Below are positions 1 to 9,517 of a stretch of 64,000 nucleotides of DNA, piece after piece. A program made the position numbers and the translations under genes. Numbering within the stretch: the stretch's first letter is position 1; every line of letters begins with the position of its first letter. Source of the DNA: Bisgaard Taxon 45 (GTDB lineage: Bacteria > Pseudomonadota > Gammaproteobacteria > Enterobacterales > Pasteurellaceae); NCBI GenBank assembly GCA_030783905.1, contig JAQAHH010000001.1, positions 62,001-126,000 of the forward strand, written 5' to 3'. The notes under the pieces are model-generated. The model worked only from the letters and a program-made list of their open reading frames with translations. It was not told the origin of the DNA and made no database searches.

Positions 1-91
1 CTTGAACCGAAAGTTGGGCGAGTGAGCTCCCTTTTTCCTTAATGGCAGCAATAATATATGCGCGATGCATATTCTTTTTACTCTTTTTCAT
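1..91 (-). CDS. Ner-like Mu phage regulator (partial, N-terminal 30 residues)
   Basis: This is the beginning of a minus-strand gene cut by the window edge; it starts at ATG 91-89. The visible peptide begins MKKSKKNMHRAYIIAAIKEK and continues GSSLAQLSVQ. The HRAxIIAxIKxKGxSLAxLS pattern matches the start of the Mu Ner/Nlp family, small helix-turn-helix proteins that shut down early transcription in Mu-like phages. It diverges from the Mu-type repressor at 288, which is the Mu c/ner arrangement. The identification rests on a short stretch plus context. A transposase gene would be expected further left, outside the window. Confidence 0.75.
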   Translation of the reverse strand, partial: MKKSKKNMHRAYIIAAIKEKGSSLAQLSVQ

Positions 92-287
92 TATGTGATA
101 TCCTTATTACTTAGATTAATACATTTTTTATTAGGTCTGTGAGTAACTAAAAAGAACTATACAATTATTTTTATAGGAACTCAATAGTTCTTTTTAAGAA
201 AATTTACTTTCTGTTTATAACTAAATATAAATCAATAAGTTAAACACTCACAAAAGTAAACAAATCGAGTTCCTTAGAAGACTTTTT
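92..287. promoter_or_regulatory. Divergent phage control region with GAACT/AGTTC operator boxes
   Basis: This very AT-rich spacer lies between the Ner-like gene and the repressor. A perfect 12-bp inverted repeat, AAAAAGAACTAT (149-160) and ATAGTTCTTTTT (184-195), brackets its middle. Within it GAACT (177-181) and AGTTC (186-190) form a second, tighter inverted pair, and another AGTTC lies at 268-272, 16 bp before the repressor ATG. The repeated boxes look like operators for the repressor and/or Ner, placed where they could control both divergent promoters. Binding is inferred, not shown. Confidence 0.6.
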
Positions 288-989
288 ATGCAGAACTATC
301 AAGAGTGGTTTTCAATAAAAGAACTCATGGAAAAACAGTTATCTTTACCAAAGTCCGACAAAGGCATTGTCAAAAAGGCGGCACGTGAAGGGTGGAAAAA
401 GCGTCAAAGACAAGGGGTAAAAGGTAAAACCTTTGAATATCATTATGCATCCTTCCCTATTACAGTCCAACAACAGCTTGGGGTATATCAACCCAAACAT
501 CAAAACGATATACCCCATTCTCAAGTGAATGAACCGCCTAGTTGCTACACTACTGATGTGTCTAGTGTTGAACAGACACAAATAGCAGAGCAAATTCAGA
601 TCCCCTTTTATGCCTGTTTCAGCGCATTTAATTCTTCTGCAAAAGCAGACAAACACATCACATTAATGAGAGACGAGTTAACGGTAAGAGGCATAACAAC
701 AGATAAACTCTTTTTTGTCAGTGCTACTGGCGATAGCATGATGCCAACTATCCAACATGGTGATTTGATTCTGATTAATTGTGATGTAAACAGTGCAAAA
801 GAGGAAGGTATTTATGTGATACGTTCAGGTAAACAAATTTGGATTAAGCGTATTCAAGGGTTACCCAATGGTATCCGCCTCATGAGTGATAATAAAACGC
901 TTTATCCCCCTATTGACCTCTCCTTTGAACAATACCACACACTTGAGATCATAGGTAAAGTGGTTTTTATTGGCCACCACTTAATTTAG
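288..989 (+). CDS. Mu-like prophage repressor with S24 (LexA-like) domain
   Basis: A 233-residue phage repressor. The N-terminal 70 or so residues (WFSIKELMEKQLSLPKSDKG, then KKAAREGWKKRQRQGVKG) resemble the Mu repressor/transposase DNA-binding domain. The C-terminal half is a LexA/CI-type S24 domain: GDSMMPTIQHGD at about residues 150-161 carries the nucleophile serine, and WIKRIQG at about 184-190 carries the likely lysine partner. It would hold the phage early promoter silent and could be inactivated by RecA-stimulated self-cleavage. The classical Mu c protein lacks the S24 half, so this is the Mu-head/LexA-tail version found in other Mu-like phages. It diverges from a Ner-like gene. Only 41 bp separate its stop from the pgi terminator. 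Confidence 0.85.
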   Translation: MQNYQEWFSIKELMEKQLSLPKSDKGIVKKAAREGWKKRQRQGVKGKTFEYHYASFPITVQQQLGVYQPKHQNDIPHSQVNEPPSCYTTDVSSVEQTQIAEQIQIPFYACFSAFNSSAKADKHITLMRDELTVRGITTDKLFFVSATGDSMMPTIQHGDLILINCDVNSAKEEGIYVIRSGKQIWIKRIQGLPNGIRLMSDNKTLYPPIDLSFEQYHTLEIIGKVVFIGHHLI

Positions 990-1031
990 TGACATTAAAA
1001 AATCACATCAAGCGGTTAACTCATACACATA

Positions 1032-1061
1032 AAAAAGTGCGGTCATTTGACCGCACTTTTT
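1032..1061. terminator. Bidirectional terminator built from inverted uptake signals
   Basis: The 14-bp stem AAAAAGTGCGGTCA (1032-1045) pairs with TGACCGCACTTTTT (1048-1061) across a 2-nt loop, with A and T runs at the two ends. Each arm contains the Pasteurellaceae uptake word AAGTGCGGT. It sits 18 bp past the pgi stop and can also end transcription arriving from the repressor side. Confidence 0.9.
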
Positions 1062-1079
1062 GCTTATTATCTTATTTGC

Positions 1080-2729
1080 TTAACGCCATTTTTTATATTG
1101 ATTAATTAAGCCATTGGTTGAACTATCATGACTTGTAATCGTTTCACTATTGGTTAACTCTGGCAAAATACGATTGGCTAATTGTTTACCCAATTCAACG
1201 CCCCATTGATCGAAGCTATAAATATTGAAAAGAATCCCTTGCACAAAAATTTTGTGTTCATAGATCGCAATTAATGCGCCTAATGTGAATGGGGTAATTT
1301 TTTGTACTAAAATCGAATTGGTTGGTTTGTTACCTGTAAACACTTTAAATGGCACCACATCTTTCACATCATCTAAATTTTTTCCTGCTTTGACAAATTC
1401 CGCTTCAACTTCTTCTTTCGTCTTACCAAAAGCAAGTGCTTCAGTTTGAGCAAAGAAATTAGATAATAATTTTTCGTGATGATCCGCTAATCGATTGTGC
1501 GTTTGCGCAGGCGCAATAAAATCACAAGGGACTAATGTCGTGCCTTGGTGAATTAATTGATAGAAGGCATGTTGACCATTGGTACCAGGTTCGCCCCAAA
1601 TAATAGGTCCAGTTTGGTAATTATCAATGACCTGACCATTACGATCCACATATTTACCATTTGACTCCATATTGCCTTGTTGGAAATAAGCTGCAAAACG
1701 ATGTAAATATTGATCATAAGGTAAAATCGCTTCAGTTTGTGCACCTAAGAAACTGGTGTTCCATAATCCAATTAATGCTAATGTAATCGGAATATTTTGT
1801 TCAATCGGTGCGTGACGGAAATGTTTATCCATTTCATGGGCACCGGTTAAAAGCGCTTCAAAATTATCAAAGCCAATTGAAAGTGCAATAGATAAACCAA
1901 TGGATGACCATAATGAGTAACGACCACCAACCCAATCCCAGAATACAAACATGTTTTCTGTATCAATACCAAAATCAGCAACCGCTTTGCTATTTGTCGA
2001 GAGCGCGACAAAATGTTTCGCAACATGACACTCTTCTTTTGCGGTCGCTAAAAACCAATCACGTGCCGAATGTGCATTCGTCATGGTTTCTTGGGTGGTA
2101 AAAGTTTTAGACGCGACAAGGAATAACGTCGTTTCTGGGTTGACTTTTTTCAAGGTTTCCGCAATATGCGTACCATCTACGTTGGAAACAAAATGAAGAG
2201 TTAAATGATTTTTATAAGGACGTAAGGCTTCAGTCACCATATAAGGACCTAAGTCTGAACCACCAATCCCAATATTGACCACATCAGTAATGGCTTTGCC
2301 CGTATAACCTTTCCATTCTCCAGAAATCACACGCTCACAAAAGCCTTTCATTTTCGCCAATATTGCGTTCACTTCTGGCATAACATCTTTGCCATCAACT
2401 AAAACGGGCTGATTGGAACGGTTACGCAATGCGGTATGTAATACGGCACGATTTTCCGTTCTGTTAATTTTGCTCCCCGTAAACATAGCTTCTACAGCAT
2501 CGGATAAGGCACATTCGTTTGCAAGCTGACGCAATAAAGCTAGTGTTTCTTGCGTCAAATTATTTTTTGAGAAATCGACTAAAATTTCATCGTCAAAAGA
2601 CAGTGAATAATTCGCAAAGCGATCTTTCTCTTGAGCAAACAATTGTTGGATTGTAACTTCACCTTGTGTTTTTTGATGTTGTTGTAACGCCTTCCAAGCA
2701 TCAGTTGTTGTAGGATTGATGTTTTTCAT
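1080..2729 (-). CDS. pgi: Glucose-6-phosphate isomerase
   Basis: Interconverts glucose 6-phosphate and fructose 6-phosphate in the cytosol (glycolysis and gluconeogenesis). The 549 residues equal the E. coli length. Family motifs are intact: the sugar-phosphate binding segment [13 protein letters not shown] (about 153-165), [26 protein letters not shown] with the conserved histidine, and the C-terminal signature [13 protein letters not shown] with the catalytic lysine. It starts at ATG 2729 and reads [16 protein letters not shown]. It is monocistronic, ending at the inverted-uptake-signal hairpin. A phage control region lies immediately beyond its 3' end. Confidence 0.97.
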   Translation of the reverse strand: MKNINPTTTDAWKALQQHQKTQGEVTIQQLFAQEKDRFANYSLSFDDEILVDFSKNNLTQETLALLRQLANECALSDAVEAMFTGSKINRTENRAVLHTALRNRSNQPVLVDGKDVMPEVNAILAKMKGFCERVISGEWKGYTGKAITDVVNIGIGGSDLGPYMVTEALRPYKNHLTLHFVSNVDGTHIAETLKKVNPETTLFLVASKTFTTQETMTNAHSARDWFLATAKEECHVAKHFVALSTNSKAVADFGIDTENMFVFWDWVGGRYSLWSSIGLSIALSIGFDNFEALLTGAHEMDKHFRHAPIEQNIPITLALIGLWNTSFLGAQTEAILPYDQYLHRFAAYFQQGNMESNGKYVDRNGQVIDNYQTGPIIWGEPGTNGQHAFYQLIHQGTTLVPCDFIAPAQTHNRLADHHEKLLSNFFAQTEALAFGKTKEEVEAEFVKAGKNLDDVKDVVPFKVFTGNKPTNSILVQKITPFTLGALIAIYEHKIFVQGILFNIYSFDQWGVELGKQLANRILPELTNSETITSHDSSTNGLINQYKKWR

Positions 2730-3462
2730 TGCTGTTTTCCTTTTATATAATGTCGGACATATAAAATAATATACTAAATTGATGCACAGGTTAAGTCTGA
2801 AAGTTTGAGGCAGAACAACTTTCTGCCTTATAAATGAATTAATTTTTCTATGTGTAAAATGGATGTGATTATTTTGTTAAAAATTTTATCATTTGATAGC
2901 CTATTCTCCAGCTAGTCCATTATTTCGCATTCGCTTTATTTTTAATACGAACACTTCACTACATCACCAAAACCACTAGTCTTATCTCGCTTAATACAAT
3001 ATCTCGCACTTTGACAAGTGGATAAAAATAGCCCTTTCGTTACCGACCATACCACTCCACCTCTCTCCATTTGAACTAAAAATTAATCCAATCAACATGA
3101 ATAATGAGGTGCCAATCTATCTATAATTCAATATAACAAATAAACGCATTTATTGCTTAAAATTATAGGTACACAGCAAGATATGATACAAACTGACTGA
3201 CGGAAGATCATAGAGGTCACCAGACCCTATATCATCACTATCGAGACAATGATGAACCACAAACGCAGTTGATAAAGGCAAACCGTCCATGAAGATATTC
3301 ATGAATTTATCCATTAGTCAAAAATTTAAATTTACTGACCTTATCCCCGGTTTATCGTTCTATTTTTTATTATGATTCGCCAGATTAGCGCTGATCTTAT
3401 AAAGAATACTAAAAAGACAAAAAGTGCGGTCAATTTTACCGCACTTTTTCATCGCGAGTTGA
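2730..3462. other. 733-bp gap between alr and pgi: hairpin and a 54-codon orphan ORF
   Basis: No recognised gene. A perfect 8-bp hairpin, AGGCAGAA (2808-2815) with TTCTGCCT (2821-2828), lies upstream of pgi and could be a leader structure or old terminator. On the minus strand 3150-3314 is an open frame of 54 codons beginning MDKFMNIFMDGLPLSTAFVV; it has no clear ribosome-binding site and I recognise no family. The rest is AT-rich with stops in all frames. The pgi promoter should lie in the part nearest 2730. The gap may be a decayed gene, but I cannot name one. Confidence 0.5.
3419..3449. terminator. alr terminator (inverted uptake signals)
   Basis: AAAAAGTGCGGT (3419-3430) pairs with ACCGCACTTTTT (3438-3449) around a 7-nt loop. 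It lies 14 bp past the alr stop codon and is flanked by A/T runs so it can act in both directions. It is a second example of an inverted AAGTGCGGT pair used as a terminator. Confidence 0.9.
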
Positions 3463-4545
3463 TTAATCGATATATTCCGTTAAAACACGCGGGGTTAATT
3501 TGGTGATCAATTCATAACTAATCACGCCACTAATATCCGCGATTTCTTCAATAGGCAATTCTTTGCCCCAAAGAATGACCTCGTCACCTACCTTGTCTTG
3601 TGCGTCAGCCCCCAGATCAACGGTCAACATATCCATCGAGACACGACCCACAATGGGCACACGACGGCCATTCAGATACACGGGGGTACCCGTTGGGATA
3701 TCACGTGGATAACCGTCGCCATAACCAATGGCAACCACACCAATTTTCGTGTCCTTATCGCTCACCCAAATACCACCGTACCCTACCGGTTCGCCTTTTT
3801 TATGTGGTTTAATGGCAATTAAAGAGGAGCTTAAAGTCATCACAGGAGTTAAATCATATTCTTGTGCGGGGACATTAATCGGAGAAATACCGTACATAAT
3901 AATGCCCGGACGAATCCAGTCTAAATGGGAATTTTCCCAAAATAAGATCCCACCTGAGGCAGCGATACTTTTTTCACCCGCTTTCCCCTGTGTCGCATTT
4001 AAAAAACGTGTCAGTTGCAACTGGGTATAATCAGACTCTACTTCATCTGCGCGACTAAAATGACTGATAAATCCAATCTGTGGATCCACATTTGGTGACT
4101 GGCGGAGCGTTTGATAAAAAGCGTCCACTTCTTCTAACGCCACCCCTAAACGGTGCATCCCCGTATCAATTTTTAACCACACTTTAATGGGGGTCGGCAC
4201 TTTGGCTGCTTGCAAGGCTTCTAATTGTTCTGCATTGTGTACCACGGTTTGAATATTATTGATCGCAATGACAGGTAAATCTTTGTCACAAAAAAAACCT
4301 TCCAGTAACAAAATAGGTTTCGTAATCCCATTTGAGCGTAAACTTAAGGCTTCCTCTAAACGGGCCACGCCAAAACAATCGACCATTTCTTCGACCGCAG
4401 CGGATACAAATACCACCCCATGACCATAGGCATTGGCTTTCACGACGGCAATAATTTTACTTTGTGGGGCTTTCTGTTTAATCGTTTGGATGTTGTGTTT
4501 TAATGCCACAGAACTAATTTTTGCGGTGGCAGGTTTCATATTCAT
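3463..4545 (-). CDS. alr: Alanine racemase
   Basis: PLP-dependent interconversion of L- and D-alanine, supplying D-Ala for peptidoglycan. The 360 residues are normal for the family. The PLP lysine lies in AVVKANAYGHG (lysine 36), VGYGGIW is present in the second half, and GRVSMDMLTVDLG carries the conserved C-domain segment. The first ATG (4545-4543) overlaps the dnaB stop as TAATG, giving translational coupling; a second in-frame ATG two codons later is possible. It follows dnaB directly, the same order as in E. coli, and ends at a strong hairpin. Confidence 0.95.
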   Translation of the reverse strand: MNMKPATAKISSVALKHNIQTIKQKAPQSKIIAVVKANAYGHGVVFVSAAVEEMVDCFGVARLEEALSLRSNGITKPILLLEGFFCDKDLPVIAINNIQTVVHNAEQLEALQAAKVPTPIKVWLKIDTGMHRLGVALEEVDAFYQTLRQSPNVDPQIGFISHFSRADEVESDYTQLQLTRFLNATQGKAGEKSIAASGGILFWENSHLDWIRPGIIMYGISPINVPAQEYDLTPVMTLSSSLIAIKPHKKGEPVGYGGIWVSDKDTKIGVVAIGYGDGYPRDIPTGTPVYLNGRRVPIVGRVSMDMLTVDLGADAQDKVGDEVILWGKELPIEEIADISGVISYELITKLTPRVLTEYID

Positions 4546-5948
4546 TAATAATCGTCTCTTATATCTCGTTGTTCGGCTAAGTTATCAAAGCGTGAGAATT
4601 GTCCTCTAAAAGCAAGTCTGACACGCCCAATCGGACCATTACGCTGTTTACCAATAATAATTTCTGCCACGCCTTTATCTTCTGAATTCTCGTTATACAC
4701 TTCATCACGATAAATAAACATAATTAAGTCGGCATCTTGCTCAATCGAACCAGACTCACGTAAGTCAGAATTGACTGGTCGTTTATCTGCACGATTTTCG
4801 AGGGTACGGTTTAACTGGGATAAAGCGATCACGGGGACTTCTAATTCTTTTGCTAAGGCTTTCAGAGAACGAGAAATTTCGGCAATCTCTAAAGTACGGT
4901 TATCGACAAAGCCTGGCGCACGCATGAGCTGTAAATAGTCCACCATAATCAAGCTTAAACCGCCATTTTCACGGTACACTCGTCTTGCACGTGAACGTAA
5001 TTCCGTCGGTGTTAAGCCAGATGAGTCATCAATATATAAATTTGGCTTATTGGCGAAAAGTCCCATTGTACTCCCAATCTTCGACCAATCACTCTGATCT
5101 AAGCCCTGTCCAGTACGAATTTTGGTTTGATCCACACGTGATAATGAAGCAAGGGAACGCATCATAATTTGTTCTGCCGGCATCTCTAAACTAAAGACTA
5201 AAACCGGTTTATCGCTTTTTAATGCCGCGTTTTCACATAAGTTCATGGCAAATGTAGTTTTCCCCATTGACGGTCGCGCGGCAACAATAATTAAATCAGA
5301 TGGTTGTAGGCCTGCGGTTTTCTTATCGAGTGCATCAAAGCCAGTGCTGACACCCGTGATCCCATTATGCCCCTCGGTTTTACTCAATAATTCAATACGA
5401 TCAATGGTTTTTTCTAAAATCGCACAGATATTCTGCGGTCCTTCGTTTGAGGTCGTGCGTTTCTCTGAAATGGCAAACACTTTTCGTTCTGCTTCATCCA
5501 GAATATCCTTCACTTCCATCCCTTTGGTCGTGTAGCAACTTTGTGCCACATCATTACTGACACTAATCAGATCACGTAAAATGGCACGATCACGCACGAT
5601 CGCAGCATACGAAACAATATTGGATACACTTGGTGTGTTTTTGGATAATTCAGCTAAATATGCAAAGCCACCCACATCTTCACTGAGATTCTTTTCGCGT
5701 AAAAATTCGTAGAGGTTAATCAGATCAATAGGCTTACCTTGCCGGAGTAAGTTTTCCATTTCTTGGAAAATGACACGATGAGCGGCTAAGTAAAAATCAT
5801 CGGCAATCAGCATATCACTGATGCTGTCCCAATGGGCTGGGTGAATTAAAATACCGCCTAAAACAGACTGTTCTGCTTCTAAAGAATGTGGTGGAATAAT
5901 GCCTTGTTCGAGCGGTTTAGTTGAAATTTGGGCGTTCTTTCTTGCCAT
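4545..5948 (-). CDS. dnaB: Replicative DNA helicase DnaB
   Basis: Hexameric 5'-3' helicase that opens the replication fork. Of the 467 residues (E. coli 471), the N-terminal domain spans about 20-120 (PHSLEAEQSVLGGIL) and the RecA-like domain follows a linker. Walker A is ARPSMGKTTFAMN, Walker B is SLIMVDYLQLM, and the C-terminal region has LSQLNRTLENR and SDLRESGSIEQDADLIMF. No intein is present. The gene shares a TAATG junction with alr, so the two are co-transcribed. Confidence 0.97.
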   Translation of the reverse strand: MARKNAQISTKPLEQGIIPPHSLEAEQSVLGGILIHPAHWDSISDMLIADDFYLAAHRVIFQEMENLLRQGKPIDLINLYEFLREKNLSEDVGGFAYLAELSKNTPSVSNIVSYAAIVRDRAILRDLISVSNDVAQSCYTTKGMEVKDILDEAERKVFAISEKRTTSNEGPQNICAILEKTIDRIELLSKTEGHNGITGVSTGFDALDKKTAGLQPSDLIIVAARPSMGKTTFAMNLCENAALKSDKPVLVFSLEMPAEQIMMRSLASLSRVDQTKIRTGQGLDQSDWSKIGSTMGLFANKPNLYIDDSSGLTPTELRSRARRVYRENGGLSLIMVDYLQLMRAPGFVDNRTLEIAEISRSLKALAKELEVPVIALSQLNRTLENRADKRPVNSDLRESGSIEQDADLIMFIYRDEVYNENSEDKGVAEIIIGKQRNGPIGRVRLAFRGQFSRFDNLAEQRDIRDDY

Positions 5949-6109
5949 AAGAATGGGTCTATAGGTAAATTCAAAAATTAGGCTATATGATATACTAATT
6001 CTCAGCTTTATTTAAGTCACAATTCTGTCAAAAATAGGCGACAAAAATAACCCCATATGAAACGTGCTCGCTCTTCACCGTACTTTCGCACAGGGTATGA
6101 GATAAAAAA

Positions 6110-8290
6110 TTAACGGACTTTTTCTAATTTGGCTAAATGGGCAATCAGCCATTTAATCCCTTGATTTTGGAAAGCAATTTGTAAACGGGTATTATTCTCC
6201 GCCCCTTCTACATTAATGATGGTGCCTTGTCCAAATTTGCTATGCAGCACTTTTTGCCCCATTTTCCATTCACTTTCATTTAAACTTGGCGCAACCGATC
6301 CGACTTTCTGTTGATTCAACGCCCGTGTCACCGTGCCACGTAAGCGGATTTCTTGAATACATTCAGTGGGTAATTCAGCAATAAAACGCGAAGGCAAATG
6401 GCGTTCTTCTTTGGCATATAAACGACGACTTTCTGCATAACAAATGGTTAATTTTTGTTTCGCACGGGTAATCCCCACATAAGCCAAACGGCGCTCTTCT
6501 TCTAAACGCCCTGGTTCTTCAAAGGAACGGGCACTTGGAAAGAGTCCTTCTTCCACCCCGACCATAAAGACACGCGGGAATTCCAACCCTTTCGCTGAAT
6601 GTAAGGTCATCATTTCGACATAGTCTTGATGCGGTGAGGCTTGCTCCTCCCCAGCTTCTAAAGAGGCATGGGTTAAAAAGGCGGTTAAATCAGATAATTC
6701 TTCAGCTTCATCTGGTTTAATAAATTCTTTTGTGGCCGTCACTAACTCTTCCAAGTTTTCGATCCGCACTTCCCCCTTTTCCCCTTTTTCTTGTTTATAC
6801 ATGCTATATAAACCAGAATGTTTGATCACAAAATCGGTTTGTGCAAATAACGGCATTTCACAAGTATCTTGTTGTAAGGCGTTAATCAGTTCTAAAAAGC
6901 GTTGTAAGGCAGTCGCCGCACGCGCGGTGAGTAAATGCTCGTGAATGGCTAATTGGGTAGCTTGCCATAAGGTCACTTCACGCTCACGGGTCAAGCTCCG
7001 TAATGTCTCTAACGTCCGTTCACCAATACTACGAGGTGGCGTGTTCACCACACGTTCAAAAGCCGCGTCATCTTGTCGATTGGCAATAAGACGTAAATAA
7101 GCCAAGGCATCTTTAATTTCTTGACGCTCGAAGAAACGCATCCCGCCATAAATACGATAAGGTAATTGAGAACGAATTAAGGCTTCTTCAATCACACGGG
7201 ATTGGCTATTACTGCGGTATAAAATGGCACAATCCTTTAATTTGCCACCCTTTTCAATCCATTGTTTAATTTGTGCGGCAACAAACAGCGCTTCATCTAA
7301 TTCGTTAAATGCCGCATAAATCCCCACAGGCTCACCTTTTTCGCCTTCTGTCCACAAATTTTTACCCAGCCGATGATGATTGTTAGAAATCAGTTGGTTA
7401 GCACTTTGCAAGATATTCCCCGTGGAACGATAATTTTGTTCTAGCCGAATTGTTTGAGCATTTGGGAAGTCGTCTAAAAAACGTTGGATATTTTCGATTT
7501 TTGCCCCACGCCAGCCATAAATAGATTGATCGTCATCCCCCACAATCATCACTTTACCATGCTCACCGGCAAGTAATTTCACCCACGCATATTGGATTTT
7601 ATTGGTATCTTGAAACTCATCGACCAAGATGTGCTGAAAGCGTTGCTGATAACGTTGCAAAATCACGGGCTTTTTCAGCCATAATTCGTAAGCGCGTAAT
7701 AACAGTTCGGCAAAATCCACTAAGCCTGCACGGTCACAGGTATCTTGATAAATTTGATAAATTTTGATCCACTCGCGTTCATGACGATCGTTGTTGTCAT
7801 CAATGTGATGCGCTCTTAATCCCTCATCTTTTTTATTATTGATGTACCAACAGACTTGTTTAGGAATAAAAATTTTCTCATCAAAATTATGCAATTTGAG
7901 TAAGCGTTTAACTAAACGAAGTTGATCATCTGAATCGAGAATTTGAAAATCTTGTGGCAGGTTAGCATCAAGATGGTGAGCGCGTAATAAACGATGAGCA
8001 ATACTGTGGAACGTACCCACCCACATGCCAAATAGGCGTTGAGAGGCATGATTCGCTAAGGTATTTTCAATACGATGGCGCATTTCTGCCGCAGCTTTAT
8101 TAGTAAAAGTCACTGCCATGATGCTGCCTTCAGAAATCTGCTCTACTGCAATTAACCAAGCAATACGATGGGTCAATACTCGTGTTTTACCACTACCCGC
8201 CCCAGCCAATACTAAATAATTGCCAAGTGGCGCGGCAACCGCATCACGTTGTTTATCATTTAACCCATCTAATAATGCTGAAATATCCAT
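6110..8290 (-). CDS. uvrD: DNA helicase II UvrD
   Basis: Superfamily 1A 3'-5' helicase acting in nucleotide excision and mismatch repair. It has 726 residues (E. coli UvrD 720). The start MDISALLDGLNDKQRDAVAA is close to UvrD rather than Rep. Walker A is AGAGSGKTRVLTHR, motif II is ILVDEFQDTN, motif III is VGDDDQSIYGWRGA, and the late motifs TLHSAKGLEF and VGITRAK are present. The C-terminal LHSKFGQGTIINVEG segment is the Tudor-like tail typical of UvrD/PcrA. It is transcribed alone, separated by about 160 bp from both fdhD and dnaB. Confidence 0.95.
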   Translation of the reverse strand: MDISALLDGLNDKQRDAVAAPLGNYLVLAGAGSGKTRVLTHRIAWLIAVEQISEGSIMAVTFTNKAAAEMRHRIENTLANHASQRLFGMWVGTFHSIAHRLLRAHHLDANLPQDFQILDSDDQLRLVKRLLKLHNFDEKIFIPKQVCWYINNKKDEGLRAHHIDDNNDRHEREWIKIYQIYQDTCDRAGLVDFAELLLRAYELWLKKPVILQRYQQRFQHILVDEFQDTNKIQYAWVKLLAGEHGKVMIVGDDDQSIYGWRGAKIENIQRFLDDFPNAQTIRLEQNYRSTGNILQSANQLISNNHHRLGKNLWTEGEKGEPVGIYAAFNELDEALFVAAQIKQWIEKGGKLKDCAILYRSNSQSRVIEEALIRSQLPYRIYGGMRFFERQEIKDALAYLRLIANRQDDAAFERVVNTPPRSIGERTLETLRSLTREREVTLWQATQLAIHEHLLTARAATALQRFLELINALQQDTCEMPLFAQTDFVIKHSGLYSMYKQEKGEKGEVRIENLEELVTATKEFIKPDEAEELSDLTAFLTHASLEAGEEQASPHQDYVEMMTLHSAKGLEFPRVFMVGVEEGLFPSARSFEEPGRLEEERRLAYVGITRAKQKLTICYAESRRLYAKEERHLPSRFIAELPTECIQEIRLRGTVTRALNQQKVGSVAPSLNESEWKMGQKVLHSKFGQGTIINVEGAENNTRLQIAFQNQGIKWLIAHLAKLEKVR

Positions 8291-8451
8291 TCTGTCATCT
8301 GCCTTCTGTTTCTCATCTCAGTTCGAGAATGTAATGCACTTTGTCGCCGTATTGGTCGAAAAAAACAACAAGGCAGACCGAGCCTACCTTGCTTCCGCGA
8401 TACACATTCATAAAACTGTTTTTTTATACAGTGGAATTATAGAGAAAATTC

Positions 8452-9273
8452 TCAAAAAAACAACCGCTCTTTTCCTGTATAGACGGTTGCCCTGCCCTCT
8501 CGCGCAAAGCCAATCAAGGTTAATTGATACTGTTCTGCCATTTTCACCGCCAGTTCAGTTGCGGCAGAAATCGCAACCAACATTTCGATACCACAGGCTG
8601 CCGTCTTCTGTACCATTTCATAACTGGCTCGACTTGTCACCAATACAAACCCTTTTGTTGCGGGCTGTTTCGCATGCCAACCTAATAATTTATCTAATGC
8701 TACATGACGCCCAACATCTTCACGTACACACAGTAAATTACCGGCAAGATCAAAAAAGCCTGCCGCATGCGTTGACCCCGTTTGTTGCCCTAATACTTGT
8801 GCTTGTTGCAGTTGAATTAAGCACGCATCTAAGCGGTTTAAATCAAACTGGATAGTGCGGTCTAGAGGTGGCAAAGATTTATGCACTTGTTGCAATTGTT
8901 CTGTACCACAAATACCACACCCTGTCCGCCCTGCTAAAGTACGCCGTTGTTCTTTCAAGCGCACAAAACAGCGAGTAGCTAATTCAATTTGCACTTCCAT
9001 ACCCTGACAGGCAGGGACCACATCAATACCATAAATATCACTTGGCTTATCAATAATGCCCTCTGCCAACGAAAAGCCTATCGCAAAATCCGCTAAATTT
9101 TCAGGTGAGCACATCATGACGGTATGAGAAATCCCGTTATAAACAAGGGCAACGGGAACCTCTGTTGCTAGCTTTTCTTGTTTTGACTCATAAGTTATTG
9201 TTTTGTTTTTTATTTGTTGATTTTTTGTTAATTTGCTAAAAAAATCAACTGTAAGATTTGTGATCCAGTTCAA
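8452..9273 (-). CDS. fdhD: Formate dehydrogenase sulfurtransferase FdhD
   Basis: Passes sulfur from IscS to the molybdenum bis-MGD cofactor, which formate dehydrogenase needs for activity. It has 273 residues (E. coli 277). The conserved pair in GRTGCGICG (Cys119 and Cys122) and the [15 protein letters not shown] segment are intact, as is [12 protein letters not shown]. No ATG precedes the conserved region; the frame starts at TTG 9273, with AAGGA about 8 nt upstream, so a TTG start is likely. It diverges from fdnG across 244 bp, which fits its role as a maturation factor for that enzyme. Confidence 0.95.
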   Translation of the reverse strand: MNWITNLTVDFFSKLTKNQQIKNKTITYESKQEKLATEVPVALVYNGISHTVMMCSPENLADFAIGFSLAEGIIDKPSDIYGIDVVPACQGMEVQIELATRCFVRLKEQRRTLAGRTGCGICGTEQLQQVHKSLPPLDRTIQFDLNRLDACLIQLQQAQVLGQQTGSTHAAGFFDLAGNLLCVREDVGRHVALDKLLGWHAKQPATKGFVLVTSRASYEMVQKTAACGIEMLVAISAATELAVKMAEQYQLTLIGFAREGRATVYTGKERLFF

Positions 9274-9517
9274 AATATTTTTCCTTATTAATGGTAATTG
9301 GTTATAGATTTACCACTAAAAAATCGGTATCCTAAAAAGCGTTTAAATTGCTGGTAATTTACTTCGTAAGACGCATATCAACAATTCATTGCTTGTCAGG
9401 ATTGTAATACAATTTTAACAAGTGAAAAACAAGTCAAAATATCTAATTATCTATTTAACGTGTTTACGACTATCAAATGCTAACAAACTTTTTTTGTTAC
9501 GCTAAGGAGTATTATCT

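Noticed and set aside
8220-8855. A 211-codon plus-strand frame across the uvrD-fdhD junction
   Set aside because: It runs antisense through conserved parts of both genes, with no family resemblance.
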